Notes: a model not told the origin generated them from the sequence alone. A stretch of 64,000 nucleotides of DNA from Cavenderia fasciculata (GCF_000203815.1 NW_004457723.1:620001-684000), one strand, 5' to 3'. Positions 35,298-47,689 are shown, counted from the stretch's first letter. A program made the numbers and translations.

Positions 35298-35767
35298 AGC
35301 TATATATGTTGTTGTTGTTGTTGTTGTATTGTTAATACTGATGAAATATAGTACTATAATTGATGATATTGAAGGGATGAGTGAAATTGCAAACAAAAGA
35401 AAATTTGAAAAAAAAAGCAATTTTCTACAAACAGCTCTTGCGGAGAAATAATGGAAGATTCCGTCTATTCACCAGACATGACGTAAAAACAACCATCGCT
35501 ATTGTTTACCGAATTGGTAATAAAGAGATTTTTTTTTTTGATATAGTAGACCTATCTATTCTCGGGTTCGGAATAAATCAATATAAATAATAACAATGAA
35601 TTATTATTATTATTGTATACCAAAGATAAGTTCAGAGTTTGATGATCTTGAGTTGGAAAAAACAAAAAAATTTAATAAATGGTGGTGCTGTGCAGACCTC
35701 GTTTGAACATCAAATTAAATATGTGATTGTGCATCATCATTCATTGTAATTAATTATAATTATAATA
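35298..35767. other. Divergent promoter region, no gene seen
   Basis: Between the SCP2 gene start and the RsfS-like gene start. It starts with a GTT-trinucleotide run in the SCP2 5' leader (about 35310-35327), then AT-rich sequence with short GC-richer patches. No coding frame or RNA gene was recognised. Confidence 0.55.
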
Positions 35768-37890
35768 ATGTTATCAACATCATCATCTCTAATTACAAAA
35801 GGAGGAGGTAATCTTGTTAATCTAATAGGATCAAGATCTTTACCTTCTTTTAAACATATAAATAATAATAGCTTTATCAGCAGTAACAGCGGATCATGCA
35901 ACAACTTTAAACTATATAATTTTACAACTGCATTATCATCATCACCATCAATTTATCAACAACACCATCAACAAATAACCTCTTTATTATCATCGACAAC
36001 ATCATTATTGTCATCAACATCATCACAATCAATTCAACAATTATGTTTTTATTCAAACAAGAGTAATCATTATAATAGAAGAAATTCATATACAAGACAA
36101 CAAGATGTTAGAGCATCAAAGAAAAGAGAGTCCGTTAAAGAGGCTACACAAAGAGGAGAGGAGCCAGTTAAACGTCGTCACTCTAAATTGGCACATGAAC
36201 ATACCCTTCCTCTTAGCCACGAAGAAAAGGTTGAACTAAAGAAAAAGACTAAAAAGGTTAGAAAGGAGCAAATCAAAGCAAACAATCAAGAACGTATCAA
36301 ACATGTCGAACAAGTTGAAAATGATCAAAAATTGGATCAACAAAGAGAGGAAACTGAAAGAAAGTCTAGAGATTTAAAGAATTCAATCATTAATCCACCA
36401 CCAATTCAATTACAAAAACAACAAAATAATAATATACAACAAGATGAAGATGATGAATCTTTATCTAGCAGTAGTTCATCTTCATCCTCATCTTCATCTT
36501 CTTCTAGTTCATCTTCATCAAATTCATCATCAAATGAAGATGATGATCAAACATTTGAAGAGTTTGAAAATGATGATGATTTGGAACCAGAAGAATTTGA
36601 AGAAGATCAAGATGAACAGTCGGATGAACAGTCGGATGAATCATCGGAACCATTAACAAAACCAGCCAATTATGAAGAAGTGATGAAATTTTTTGAAGAT
36701 TATAAAGTTTCAAAGGCCAATTTCCAAGGTACCTATACACCAGTACCAGTAGAGGAATTTGATATTTCAAAGATTGATCCATCAAAGATGATTACTCTTT
36801 CACCGGAAATGCTTCAAGAATTGACCAAAGACATTGAAGATGATGTTGATGATGACGAATTACCACTACCACAATTCATCACTCACGAGGACGCAAAGAA
36901 ACGTTTTGGATTTACAGACGATGAATTAAAGAGTGCTGCCGCTGAAATCTCTGATGAAGTCTATGAACAACTTTTGGCTCAACAACAAGTAGAGATTGAT
37001 CAATTAATCTCTCAAGGCAAACACATCAATATCCCACCAACCATTGATGAACAAAAGCCAATCACCCAAAAACAACCACCAATCGTCGTTGGAAAGGATA
37101 AAATCATCGATGCCAGTCTCCAATCGGTGGAAAAGAAAAAGAAAAAATCATCGTCAATGCCATTGATGGAAGAGGAATTGGAAGAAGGTGATGAATACGT
37201 AGACTTTAAGGCTGACAAGGAGAATGAAGAAAGAAAGAAAAAGAAAAGGAATCGAAAAAGGAAAAGAAAAAGAAACAACATGATCAAGAAATCAAGGAAT
37301 TTGAATCCATGGAGGAATTGATCGTCTATAAACAACAGCAACAACAACAACAAATCAAACAAGACCCTAAAAAGAAACATCTCTTGGAAACAAAGAATGA
37401 AATTACCATTCATGAAGTGATGGATGTTTTGGCTGAAACCAAATTGGAAGATTTCTTTGTCGTAGACATTTCTAAAAAATGTACCTTTACAAAATATCTT
37501 ATCGTTGCTAGTTCTGATTCAAATAGAATCCTTGCAAATGCTGAAGAAGATTTATTAACTACTGTAAGAAAGGAGAAAAGAAAAAGAAATAGATAAAAAA
37601 ACAAAGATATATATAAATATTTATTAATTAATTTATTTTAGTTTAAACATAGATTCCCAGTAGGACATCAACCAATTAACTCTGCAGATGAATCTGATGA
37701 TTGGAGAGCAATTGATTTAGGATTTTGTATGGTTCATTTATTTGAAACCTCTAGAAGAGAATACTATGATCTTGAAACACTTTGGGCAACTCGTCGTCCA
37801 AATGGAACTCAAGAACAATCTTGGGATGATGAAAAAACAGATCTTATTGGTGAAAAGGTAATTGATCAAAAATATATTAAAGAAGATTAA
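35768..37890 (+). CDS. RsfS/Iojap-domain protein, probably mitochondrial, with apparent frameshift
   Basis: Main frame from ATG 35768; last intron 37564-37641 and last exon 37642-37890. Seen: an N-terminus rich in Ser/Arg/Lys and poor in acids (MLSTSSSLITKGGGNLVNLI), typical of a mitochondrial presequence; a long charged/Ser-rich/acidic middle; then a C-terminal RsfS (ribosome silencing factor) domain with HEVMDVLAETKLEDFFVVDI, CTFTKYLIVASSDSNRILAN and WRAIDLGFCMVHLFET. Known: RsfS binds ribosomal protein L14 and blocks subunit joining; the mitochondrial form (MALSU1) aids large-subunit assembly. The 5' frame ends at 37321 while the RsfS part lies in another frame; the change falls in a GA-rich tract at about 37230-37275. 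This is either a sequencing/assembly indel or a real break. Much longer than a typical RsfS. Confidence 0.7.
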
Positions 37891-37940
37891 AGAAATAAAA
37901 TAATTAAATAAATATAAATAATTTTTTTTTTCCTATTCAT

Positions 37941-40900
37941 TTATTTATTTCCATCAATTAATAAAAATGATAGAGAACTATGATTATCATGAGAAATAGA
38001 ATTGATGTATGAAAGTGAACCAGTACTAGTTTCATTATTATTAATATTATTATAATGATAACGATTGTAATCATAGAGTGCACTAGAGAAACTTGGGAAT
38101 TGTAATAGTTGCACGCATTCAATAGAACGTTGAATGACTTGAGGATCAAAGTATTGGTGGTAACTTTGAACCTTTAAAAGACATAGAATGACACGACTAG
38201 TTGCTTCTGGCCAACGTGCTGCCAACTTGGTCAACGACGAAATAATAACCAACATTAATGTGACTTGTTCAGAGATGTGTTGATGTTGTTGATGTGGTTG
38301 ACCCAACAATAAAATAGATGATTGTTGTTCTTGTTGTGGTTGTTGTTGTTGTTGTTGAGATTGTTGATTAAGTGATGAATTAGAGACACTAGAGAGTGAT
38401 TCCATTTTCATCATATTGATACGTTCATAGGCAATCAATTCGAGTGCTTCGTGATAGTCATTGAAAATGGTTGGAGTAATTTCTGTACAGATACTTGCAC
38501 TACTGTACTCTCCAATGATCCAACACAAGCATTGTGTCATATCGATTCCTCCACCTCTACCTTCGGTGATGATTTGTACCAAAAGATCCTTTTCATCTAC
38601 TACCAACGATGGATATTGATTAAAGATGGACATGATCTCTGTAATAAGAGTTTGTTTAACAGATCGTTGATATGGTTCAAATGGAAACATTTGTTCGACA
38701 CGTTCAAATACAACTGGCAACAACGATCTAAATATAGTCTTGTCACCATAGGCCAATAAAATGTCAAAATAAATATGTAACAATGCAGGTACCAATTCAC
38801 ATGATCCAATGGTTCTTGGCGTTACAGGTGTCTTTCTACAAAATTGTTGAAGTAGTGGCAATGTTGTAGTTGACCAAAAATTAATCGATACTCCACTTTC
38901 ATTTCTTAATAAATAATTATATAAAACTCTATATTCGCTCCATGCTGTATCATTTAAATCATTTATATCTATTCCTCCCATTGTTGCTACAAAAAAAATA
39001 AGAAATAAAAATAAAAAATAAATTAATAAGAAATAAATTTTAATCTTTCTATTACTTTTTTTACCATATTTTCTTTGTTCAACTAAAACACTTTCCATTG
39101 AAGAGGTTAATAAAGGTAAATCCAAAAGTAAATGAAATACTTCAATAAAAGTATTTGGTGAAATTAATGATGGCAGCAATTCACTAAACTCTCCAATTAA
39201 ACTATGAGGAAACCATGCCAAACATTTAAATATAGGTGGAAAGTATAATCCAAATACATTTGAATTCTCTAATAACTTTTCCTTATTTTTTAAACAAAAA
39301 TTTAATGTTTCAAATGATACAAATGAATTCATATCTAAATTTAAAAAATAATAATTAATAAGTAAATATAAATATACTTTTTTCTATTTGATTTCTTAAT
39401 AATTACAAGTTTTTGGTAAAAAAGTTTGAAAATAAGCTCTAAATAAAGGTTCTGGATCATAGATTAGAGTATGACTATGATTTACAAAAAATTGTAAAAG
39501 AGCTAATAATACATGACCAGAGTTTGCATTTGTATTCCTACTAGATGGAATATGAAGTTGATAGGCCTTTTGAACGGTTGGAAAGATTTTTGGTACCAAA
39601 TTGATATCCATACAACAAAGGAAATCCAATATTCTAATACTCTCTAGCAATGCAATAACAGCTATATTATCAATAGCACCACCGCTTTTTTCATCTTGAA
39701 TAGGTCTAAGTTTTGATTGATCAATAATTCTTAGACAATAGGATACAATGATGGATTGAAAATTTGGATTTAAAACTCTATTTGATAGTGCTGATCCAAT
39801 TTCTCTTGGTGTTTGTGGTGGTGTTTCGCCTCCAATTTGTTGTTGTTGTGATTGTTGTTGTTGTTGTTGTTTTTGTGGATTATATAGATTTGTCAACCAA
39901 ACATATAGCATAGAGAATGAATAAATATTAAATGATTGATCCTCTGTATAGACTTGAGAATTATTCAATACTGTAAAAAATTCAATCGATATTGATCCAT
40001 CCATTTCTGTTACTGGTGCTGCTCCTTGTTGTCCAATTTTAAAAACTAAAAAAGAAAGAAAGAAAAGGTTAGATATAATTATTAGAGTTTAGTTTGATCT
40101 CTCTCTCTCTCTCTCTCTCTACATACATCCAGTATTTGATTGTTTTTGATCAGAAACCAAACTGGCATGTGAAAGAAATTGACCCAATTGACTTTCAATT
40201 GGTTTGATTTGAGACATTGGTATGCTATCGGAATAATGTCTAACAAAGGTTGATAGGAATGGTAATGAAGACGATCTTAATAATGGTTCCAATATTGATT
40301 GAGCGATGAATGGAATGGTACCAATAAACAATGATGCATTTCCACTACCACTTGTTATCATCAATGATAATAATAATGATAATACTTTATGATCATTAAA
40401 AAATGTTTTTAAACTAGAAAGAGAAAAGAAACATATAAACATTCTATTAGTTTGGAATGGAACCAATGATGTAATACAAACTTTTTATGTAATAATTGAG
40501 GTTCATTGGTTGATATCTTTGATATAATCGATAATGATAATGTTTTAACACGTAATGGTGAATTTGGATCAATCAAAACCGTTGTTCTATATAGATATAA
40601 AAAGATAGATAGATTAATATCACATACACACATTGTATTAGATATAGGTATATAAATCAGATGTACATACAACTTTTCTATAAATACAGGGTTTGCTTTT
40701 AAAGCATTTGGTAAAATGATTGATTGTTGTTGTTGTTGATGATGATGATTCCTTTTCTTATTGTGATGATTCTTTTTACCACTACTACTACTACTATTAT
40801 TATTATTTGTTTTATAGTAATTGATTGTTATTCTATACAATAGTTTTAACAAGTCAAGACATTCTTTTGATTTGGTATTCTTGAGTGCAACATTTTCAAT

Positions 40901-40981
40901 CTTGTTTAACAAATCTTTAATATTAATATCTTGTTGTTGTTGCTGTTGTTGTGGAACAGGTGTTGTTAATTGTTGATCCAT
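37941..40981 (-). CDS. ap5z1: AP-5 complex subunit zeta-1
   Basis: Six exons: 40981-40671, 40586-40482, 40413-40127, 40045-39407, 39334-39065, 38986-37941; 2,658 nt, 885 aa. Seen: alpha-helical repeat protein. The signature stretch around exon 3/4, GFFKIGQQGAAPVTEMDG then FFTVLNNSQVYTEDQSFN and FSMLYVWL, matches the human AP5Z1 region GFF...GPVTEVDG...FFTVL...FTDDQ..N..AFSML.AWL. Later, FPPIFKCLAWFPHSLIGEF and LLDLPLLTSSME match the FPNLFKFLAW / LLDLPCLTAAL part. Known: AP-5 zeta (SPG48/KIAA0415) works with SPG11/SPG15 in late-endosome-to-Golgi retrieval. Intron 2 uses an unusual GTTTGT donor. Poly-Gln/Ser tracts are insertions. It converges with the RsfS gene, with a 50-bp spacer. Confidence 0.93.
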
Positions 40982-41169
40982 ATCCTCCCTCCTCTCTTAT
41001 ATATATCTTCAAACAAAGAGAGATAGAGATAGAGATAATAATTAAAGGACTTATACTAGTTGGGTCCAAAATTTGATTTTAAAAAAAAGGAGATGAAACT
41101 TCAAAAATAGTTTTATTGTTTGTGTTATTCTTTCGTTTCATTTATACATATCTGATTTGATTTATTTAT

Positions 41170-41879
41170 TTATGAATTTGAAGGAAATACATTAAAGAAA
41201 TGATATATTTCATCTTTATCATAAACAGCAACTTTGGTAGTACAATTTGAACATTCAACTGAATAATAATCTTCTTCTATCTGTTGATCATCATTATCAT
41301 GATCGTCTGTCGTTGCTATCGATGTTGGTTCTTTTCCATTTCCATTTCCTTTTCCTTTTGATTTCTTTGGATGTTTCTTTTTCTCTTCTTTATAGACCAA
41401 TTTAGATTGATAATCAATAGTACAATTCTTGACAAACATTGCACGGTATTGATTCTTGTATAAATCATGTCTCTGACAATCAACACACAACAATGTAAAA
41501 CATGCTGGACAACTTAAATAGGCATCTGTTTTATCTAAAGAAAATATAAAATAAGAGAGAGAGAGTAAATATATATCAAGGGTTGGGTTGGATGGGATGA
41601 GATATACATACTTGTAGATTTAAGATTCTTATCAACCCATTGTTGATTCAAATCATCTTCTTTATCGTCATATAACAGTTCATTTCTTTCTTCCTCTGTA
41701 AAATCATCCTTTGTATCAAAGTATCCTACTTGTTGACTGTCATCACCATCTTCATCAGATGATTCATCATCTTGAAATTCATCATCACTATGTTGATCAA
41801 TCGTTTCAAGTCTTTGTTGTTGTTGTTGTCGTCTACTCGATGATTTCGTACTTAAATCATCATTCTTTTCTAGATTCAT
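41170..41879 (-). CDS. eapp: EAPP-like protein (E2F-associated phosphoprotein family)
   Basis: Two exons: 41879-41612 and 41534-41170; 633 nt, 210 aa. Seen: an acidic N-terminal half with [14 protein letters not shown] and [10 protein letters not shown]; then the conserved zinc-binding part [39 protein letters not shown], a Lys-rich insertion, and [20 protein letters not shown] with HFFNVFPS at the end. The order CPAC...CVDCQRH...QYRAMFV.NC...VYDKDE.xHFFNV is the EAPP signature. Known: human EAPP binds E2F1-3 and modulates E2F-driven transcription. Function in amoebae is not known. Two CxxC pairs probably bind zinc. Confidence 0.92.
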
Positions 41880-42096
41880 GACATATTACTACTCTAAACT
41901 AATATATCTATATCTATGATTATTTATATATATATACAAAAATGTTTATGTTTTATTTCAAAGTGTGAGACAACAACTTGTTATAATGTTAAGTTTGAAC
42001 ACAAAAAAATCAATTAATTAAAATTTATTTTCTTTTCTTTTCTTTTCTTTTTTTTTCAACAATATGATAATAGATAGATAGATTAGTTTGGTATAA

Positions 42097-43198
42097 TTAT
42101 TGTTTCTTTTCTTCTTGCTGTTGTTGATCTTTTGATGGAATATGATCAGTAAGATTCAATAAAGTAGCCTTTTGAATCCATTCTTCAGTTTCACGTTTGT
42201 TGGTCGATTGAATTGGTTTTCCGGTACGGATGGCTTCAATTTCGAGACGAGTCAACTTGACACTCTCAAAGGCATAGTCCATAAAGGCTTCACATGCAAC
42301 TGGGACAATAGGACGAATGAGGGCAAAGATAGCATTGGCATAATCTCTAATCTCCTTTTGTGAGTGGCTGTCCATACGCAAACGAAGGAAATGGAATAGA
42401 TTGTGTAGATCAATCTTCCAGTACCATTCAGTGTACACGCTTACCGGTAACCCAATACGTGCCAATTCTCTACTAACTCCTTTATCCAACAAGTTATTAT
42501 AGGTCTTGTAACATTCTTCAGCTTGATCTAAATAATCTAAAAACTAAACAATTGGAGAAATAGAAATTACAAAAAAGTTAGTATATATATATCAAATATG
42601 ATGTTTTCATCATCATCATCTATTCATACCTCTTGAGCAGTTTTAGTATCCATTTGATCTTCACCACCTTGTCTATTGGATGTTGATTGTTTTCTGACAT
42701 CTTCGACCGATGGATGATAGAACTTGTCTGGCATGACTGAATAACGAGCACTGTATTCATTGACATTGGCAGTACGATGTCTAATCCATTGTCTAGCAAT
42801 AAAGATTGGCATGACACAATGGAATTTAAATTCAATCATTTCAAATGGTGCTACAAATCAATAAAAAGTAAAGAGTATAAAGTAAAAGTTAATATTTCTA
42901 TTTCTCTCTCTCTTTCATTCTACATACAAGTATGTTGATGACGATATAGGTATCTAATGAGACCAGTATCTTCAGTAACCTTTTTAGTTCCAGCACCATA
43001 GGATACTCTGGCAGCTTGACAGATTGCAAAATCAGCAGTTTGACCAACTGGTGCCAATCTTGGCATAGTATCAACGAGAGCTACATTTCCATGATCGTGT
43101 ACTTTTACCTCCCAACGATGTGATCCTTTCATTACATCATAGTATTCTGTTTCATTGGGTGTTTCAATCACCGTAATACCGTCAGTTATAGCTTCCAT
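42097..43198 (-). CDS. thyA: Flavin-dependent thymidylate synthase (ThyX; D. discoideum ThyA type)
   Basis: Three exons: 43198-42928, 42850-42630, 42543-42097; 939 nt, 312 aa. Seen: the ThyX signature [14 protein letters not shown] (consensus RHRxxSxNExSxRY, with Ala at the first S position) in [20 protein letters not shown]; upstream [11 protein letters not shown] and [12 protein letters not shown]; downstream [20 protein letters not shown] and [19 protein letters not shown], which supply the C-terminal dUMP/FAD-binding residues. Known: ThyX methylates dUMP using methylene-tetrahydrofolate, FAD and NADPH; D. discoideum thyA is the founding eukaryotic case. It replaces the usual ThyA/DHFR-coupled enzyme. 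An E2F-type site lies 190 bp upstream. Confidence 0.97.
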
Positions 43199-43753
43199 TA
43201 TTATTATTATTACTAATTATTATTATTATCTCTTTTAAATGTTTTTAATTATGATTTGTACTACTACTACTATAATAATATTATATATCTATGTAATTTA
43301 TATACCTAGAAAATAGAATGAATGAATCATTGATTGATGGGGGGGTGGTTGATACTGACAATACTCCTCTATCAGGTGGTGGTTTGATTTCCCGCCATTT
43401 TTATTTAATTTTTTAAAGTGCTCCTCAACGGCAATTCAAAAGCTTTGGGAAATGGAGATGGATCCAAACACCCGTGCATATGATCAAAAGCTTTGGTGGT
43501 GATGAATCATTCACCCTGATGTATATACCAACAACATCAAATATATAACCCACTCCAATAGTGAAGTGAATCATCATTTTCTAAAAGAAGGAATTGGATT
43601 GTACAATATTGTTGTTCTCTAAAATGATTTATTATTGAGTTGTAATTACGTGTGTCATGTGGAATTATATTAGGTTAGGATTGGATAGGATAACTATGAT
43701 CTATGACGATAGGGGGAATTGTGGAATGTTGTTTTTGTTGTATGTTTGTTGTT
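43199..43753. other. Intergenic region (ThyX promoter side)
   Basis: Between the ThyX start and the SERINC stop. It carries the E2F-type word at 43388, a GGGGGGTGG patch near 43340, and a twice-used word TCAAAAGCTTTG near 43436 and 43482. Otherwise AT-rich. No gene seen. Confidence 0.55.
43388..43396. promoter_or_regulatory. E2F-type site upstream of the thymidylate synthase gene
   Basis: TTTCCCGCC matches the E2F consensus TTTSSCGC and lies about 190 bp upstream of the ThyX ATG, in an AT-rich region where such a GC-rich word is rare. S-phase genes are classic E2F targets. Motif match only; no other support. Confidence 0.5.
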
Positions 43754-45202
43754 TTAATCCCAAGATCTATTTGGGAATAAAGCAGGACCGACTAAAGTCC
43801 AAAGATATAATAGATGAACTAGCCAACCAGATACGATTTTAACCCAAACTGATACGAGACCAGAATCGACATTGATCGATGCACTAGAGAGACCTCCAAT
43901 GGTAGACCAATTGGTGAGAAGCATACCAATGTACATGGCACCAAATGCAAAGGTGATGTGGAAAAAGGTGTAGCTGTAGGCGACTTCATGTTTTTCATCG
44001 TCTTCCATTTGTTGTGGGACGTCATCATCGTCGTCGGAAAAGGCGTTGAGACTAGAGTATTGGGGACTGTCAGACTTGCCGAGTAACTCGGTCGAGTCGG
44101 ATGCTCTAAAGGCACTGTAGCACACAGAGATGATGGTAAAGATGGCACCCATAATGACAGTGTAGTTTTTGGGGTCTTGATTGGCCATTGTCGAGCATGT
44201 TGAGGCTGGCTCACTCATAATGGCACTGTACACTAGATAGGTCGAGTAGAGCATGACTACACCCGACTGTAATAGACCCGATGATGGACGATACTCTCTA
44301 ATTCTCTCATTGACCGACAATACACCGATAATGAGTGACAGGCCCAAATTGAAAACGACAAAGAACTGGTTGATTGAACATGTCTTGCCCCACAATACCA
44401 ACATTGTGATGGTCAATGCTAGTGCCAGACAAATGGTACCAATCGAAGCCACCAAAAGAACGATATAGTAACGGTTGCTCGAATGTCCCTCATCTTCAAT
44501 CTTGGAGACGAGTTTCTCGTTGAGTGTGTATCCAAATTCGATCAACAGTACCAATTGAATCAAGATAAATGCTGCTGCACCAAACAAAGAGATCCATCCA
44601 TAATAGACAAAGAATTGATTGGGAATAAAGAACGATGCAAAGATGATACCGGCCAACAAAACAATCTTTACTGGCCAATAGCCATCTTGTATCTGTGCTC
44701 TTGGATTCTCTGTGTTTTTGACACCAATCAATATCAATGCCAATAATATATGATATACTGCCAACCCAAATGTTAAACGATATACTACCAATGCTCCATA
44801 ACATTCATTATCTTGTTTTGAACAAATTTGTAATACTAAATAAGAAAAAAGAAAAAGAAAAGAAAAAGATAAATGTAAGTTTATCAAAAGTAAAAAGTAA
44901 TCAAAAATCATTTACAAGTACAGATAGCATACCATCAATATCGGCAAACCAAGAGAATGCCCAATAACTAAATACATAAGATAATACAGATATGATTAAA
45001 AAGAATAAAATATACAAGGTTCTAGTACACGTTGACTTTTTTAAAGACAATACTGAACCACAACAAGAACAACCTAAATTAAATATATAACAATTCAATT
45101 AGTAAGTTAATCAAAAGTGTACATATTATATAATATAATATATATTCATTCATTCTTACCTGCACAACAAGCAAGTGTACTACATGCTAATATGCCACAC
45201 AT
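43754..45202 (-). CDS. Serine incorporator (SERINC/TDE1 family)
   Basis: Three exons: 45202-45160, 45073-44933, 44835-43754; 1,266 nt, 421 aa. Seen: Cys-rich start (MCGILACSTLACCAGCSCCG), then CTRTLYILFFLIISVLSYVF and about ten hydrophobic helices in total; family motifs NPRAQIQDGYWPVKI, FFIPNQFFVYYGWI, FNLGLSLIIGVLSV, GVVMLYSTYLVYSAI and the C-terminal YTFFHITFAFGAMYIGMLLT-NW followed by SVWVKIVSGW. An acidic cytosolic loop (DDDDD) precedes the last pair of helices. Known: SERINCs are plasma-membrane lipid scramblases first described as aiding serine-derived lipid synthesis. Exon 1 is only 43 bp. Confidence 0.94.
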
Positions 45203-46907
45203 GGTATGATGTCTTTCTTTTCTTTCTTTCTACTGTATCCTCAATCGCGATTGATATTATATAGATCTATATAAAGAGAGAGTTTTAAACTAAAATAAAG
45301 TAGCACTGAAATACTGAGTAATAATATAATGATATAATATAAATATACAAATGTTTAGAAGATACAAAATAATTAATAAAAGTGAATCGGGAACACACAC
45401 AAAAAATTTTCCTTTCCAACAGTCTTGAAAATAGGGGAATAGTTCATTCATTCTTTTAACAAAGAAGGGATATAAACAATACACTTTACAGATAGAGATA
45501 TAATTGTAAAGACACAAAAGATCCCAAGATTAATATATATATATAGTTTGATAGTGAGGTGGATATGTAGGATGAATGAATATGTATTAATAATACATCT
45601 TTTGTGTTGTATTGTAATAAGTTTATTCATTCAGAGTCACATAGCACCTTATTACAATTGTGTAATATAACCATTAATGATTAAGTTATATTTATCAATC
45701 TATCACTCACACACACGCATGTGTTCAACATTGAACACACAATCTATAATAGAAAAGAAAAAGATACATCATCCATCTTATTGATTTATTGATTTATTGA
45801 TTTTATTGGCCATGGTAGATGACGTCTTGTAGCCTTTTTATTATGACAACTCTTAATTAATATTAATAAACATATGAACAAAAGAGTTGTTATAACAAAA
45901 AGACTATATTCAAATCATACTGCCACCATATAAGCTACGACCAACCCATCAAACCCGGGTGACCCAATGTGGAATGGATTTGTTGAAACATATAGACGTG
46001 CGTATGATTCGTATAAAAATTACACCCCCCCCTCCTTCAATTGCCGATATGAATGCAGACGACCAGAGGCATTGCGCTCCTTGTAGATGTGGAACCCACG
46101 GCATTAGAACCCGAATGTCCTTTCTTTTTGTGGAATGTTGTCTTGGTTCCAGTGTCTGGTGCATAACACTGTCGAGCCAATAAAAGCAATACCAAAAGCC
46201 TCCATTTTGGATTCGATTGCCTTTCTTTTTATGGGTGAATCCTATATAATAATAATTGGAATGGAGAAATATCTTTTGGATGACCTCTCTGCTTATTACC
46301 GGTCCCCAAACTTGCTATAGCTACACGATGCAGAATCTGGCAGATCTTTCTGGAAAAATCATTACAACAAGCGAGTACGATAGAAAGAGTGCAAACTACT
46401 TGATGATTCTAGTTGGGTTCTAGACAGAGTATCAGTATCCATTGCTTTTGTTCTATAGGTGAATGGTGTTTAAACAAATGATTAGTAATTATCGATTGAA
46501 AGTTCATTATTATGTTTGACTTACATTGATTGTTGTTGTTGTTGTTGTTGTTGTTGTTCATTGGTGATGATTATATCTTCAGCTCACTATTACTGTTTCC
46601 CCTCAGGTCAACTATATATTAATAATAATGATTACTTTACAAACAACACAATAATTCCTTCTCTTTCACTTTTAATTGTTAAAAATTAAAAATAATATTG
46701 TCAAAACGACGTAATTTCATTCTGTCTATCAATCAATCAACCATATCTCCCTATCTTATCTCTCTATCTCTTTTCTATCTATTTTTTGGGTGGTTGATGA
46801 ACAGTAGTGCTGGTAGTAGAATAGTTGGTGGCATTGTTGATAGTATAGGTAGTAAAAGGGTGCTTGTAAACTATTGGTCGATATACTTTAAGAACAAAAA
46901 CAAAGAG
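45203..46907. other. 1.7-kb intergenic region with an atypical island
   Basis: Mostly AT-rich with TA runs. About 45930-46440 is GC-richer, contains a CCCCCCCC tract (46024-46031), and has overlapping ORFs on both strands that look like no known protein. The reading does not resolve into exons. It may be a degraded gene, a non-coding RNA or a mobile-element remnant. A (GTT)n run lies at 46531-46557. The promoter of the LYR gene should lie in the last few hundred bases. Confidence 0.45.
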
Positions 46908-47378
46908 ATGATGAGCTACACTCCCTCCAACTGCATTCACCTATACCGTGACTTGCTCAGAGCTGCACGTCTACTACTCGTCGATAGCGCAAGAAAGGAT
47001 AGATCCTTTTCACAAGTCTGCAGAAATCAAGTTCGCGATCGTTTTAGAGAAAACAAAAGCGTTGTAGACACACAAATGAAGAGATATCTCTTTGATCAAG
47101 CCCAAAAAGAATTCTCTCATCTTAAATCTTTATTGGAAAATGATAGTTTAATCAAGGTAAATAGAGAGAGAGAGAGAAAGAGAGATGTATATGTTAATAA
47201 TTATATTAATTATGTTCAATCAATTATATATATTTAGTACCCAAATACAATTAGAGTTTTACCAGAGGCTGCAAAGAAATCAAAGATCCTTTTATCAACT
47301 TCATCACAAGAAAAGATTAAATCAAAGAAATGGGGTCTAATCGATAGAGTAATCTCAACTTTTACTAATAATAAATAA
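46908..47378 (+). CDS. LYR-motif protein (Complex1_LYR family)
   Basis: Two exons: 46908-47156 and 47238-47378; 390 nt, 129 aa. Seen: the LYR tripeptide in NCIHLYRDLLRAARLLLVDS followed by a helix with the family's RxxxRxxFR spacing (CRNQVRDRFRENKSV), and a basic C-terminal tail. Known: LYR proteins are small mitochondrial helpers of Fe-S transfer, complex I/II/III or mitoribosome assembly; they bind ACP and often HSC20. Which LYRM it corresponds to cannot be settled. The frame is open upstream to 46698 with another ATG at 46797, but the stretch between looks non-coding, so the ATG 11 codons before LYR was chosen. Confidence 0.8.
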
Positions 47379-47689
47379 TATAATAATAATAATAACAATA
47401 TATAAAACATAAAACACCTGGAAACAATCGATTGTGGATTATTATTATTATTTGATAATTTATTTATTTTATTAAAGAAGAAATACTTTTTGGTAATGTT
47501 ATTTATATTTATATATATATTTATAAAATATGTGTTTTGTATTATTCCAATTAATTATTTAATTAATATTTGTTTTTTATATGTTTTTTTTACTTGTTTT
47601 ACTTGTTGTTGTTGTTTTTGTACACCTTTTTTTTTTTGTTCTTTACAATTCATTCTTTTACAAAGTGATCCTATTATTTGTTTTGTTGT
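47379..47689. other. Convergent 3' spacer
   Basis: 311 bp between the 3' ends of the LYR gene and the Ash2-like module gene. Very T-rich; no gene seen. Confidence 0.6.

Noticed and set aside
37309-37596. RsfS domain as a separate gene starting at ATG 37309
   Set aside because: It would overlap the upstream gene and lack a targeting sequence, while the upstream ORF has a presequence and reads into the domain after one small frame correction.
43754-44214. Alternative minus-strand frame over the SERINC 3' region
   Set aside because: The SERINC frame has all family motifs; the other is a shadow.
45949-46183. Overlapping ORFs on both strands as a gene
   Set aside because: No splice continuation, no recognisable motif, antisense overlap; reported only as a composition island.
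46698-46907. Longer N-terminus for the LYR protein from the open upstream frame
   Set aside because: The first codon there is TTG, the translation looks like untranslated leader, and LYR proteins start close to the motif.
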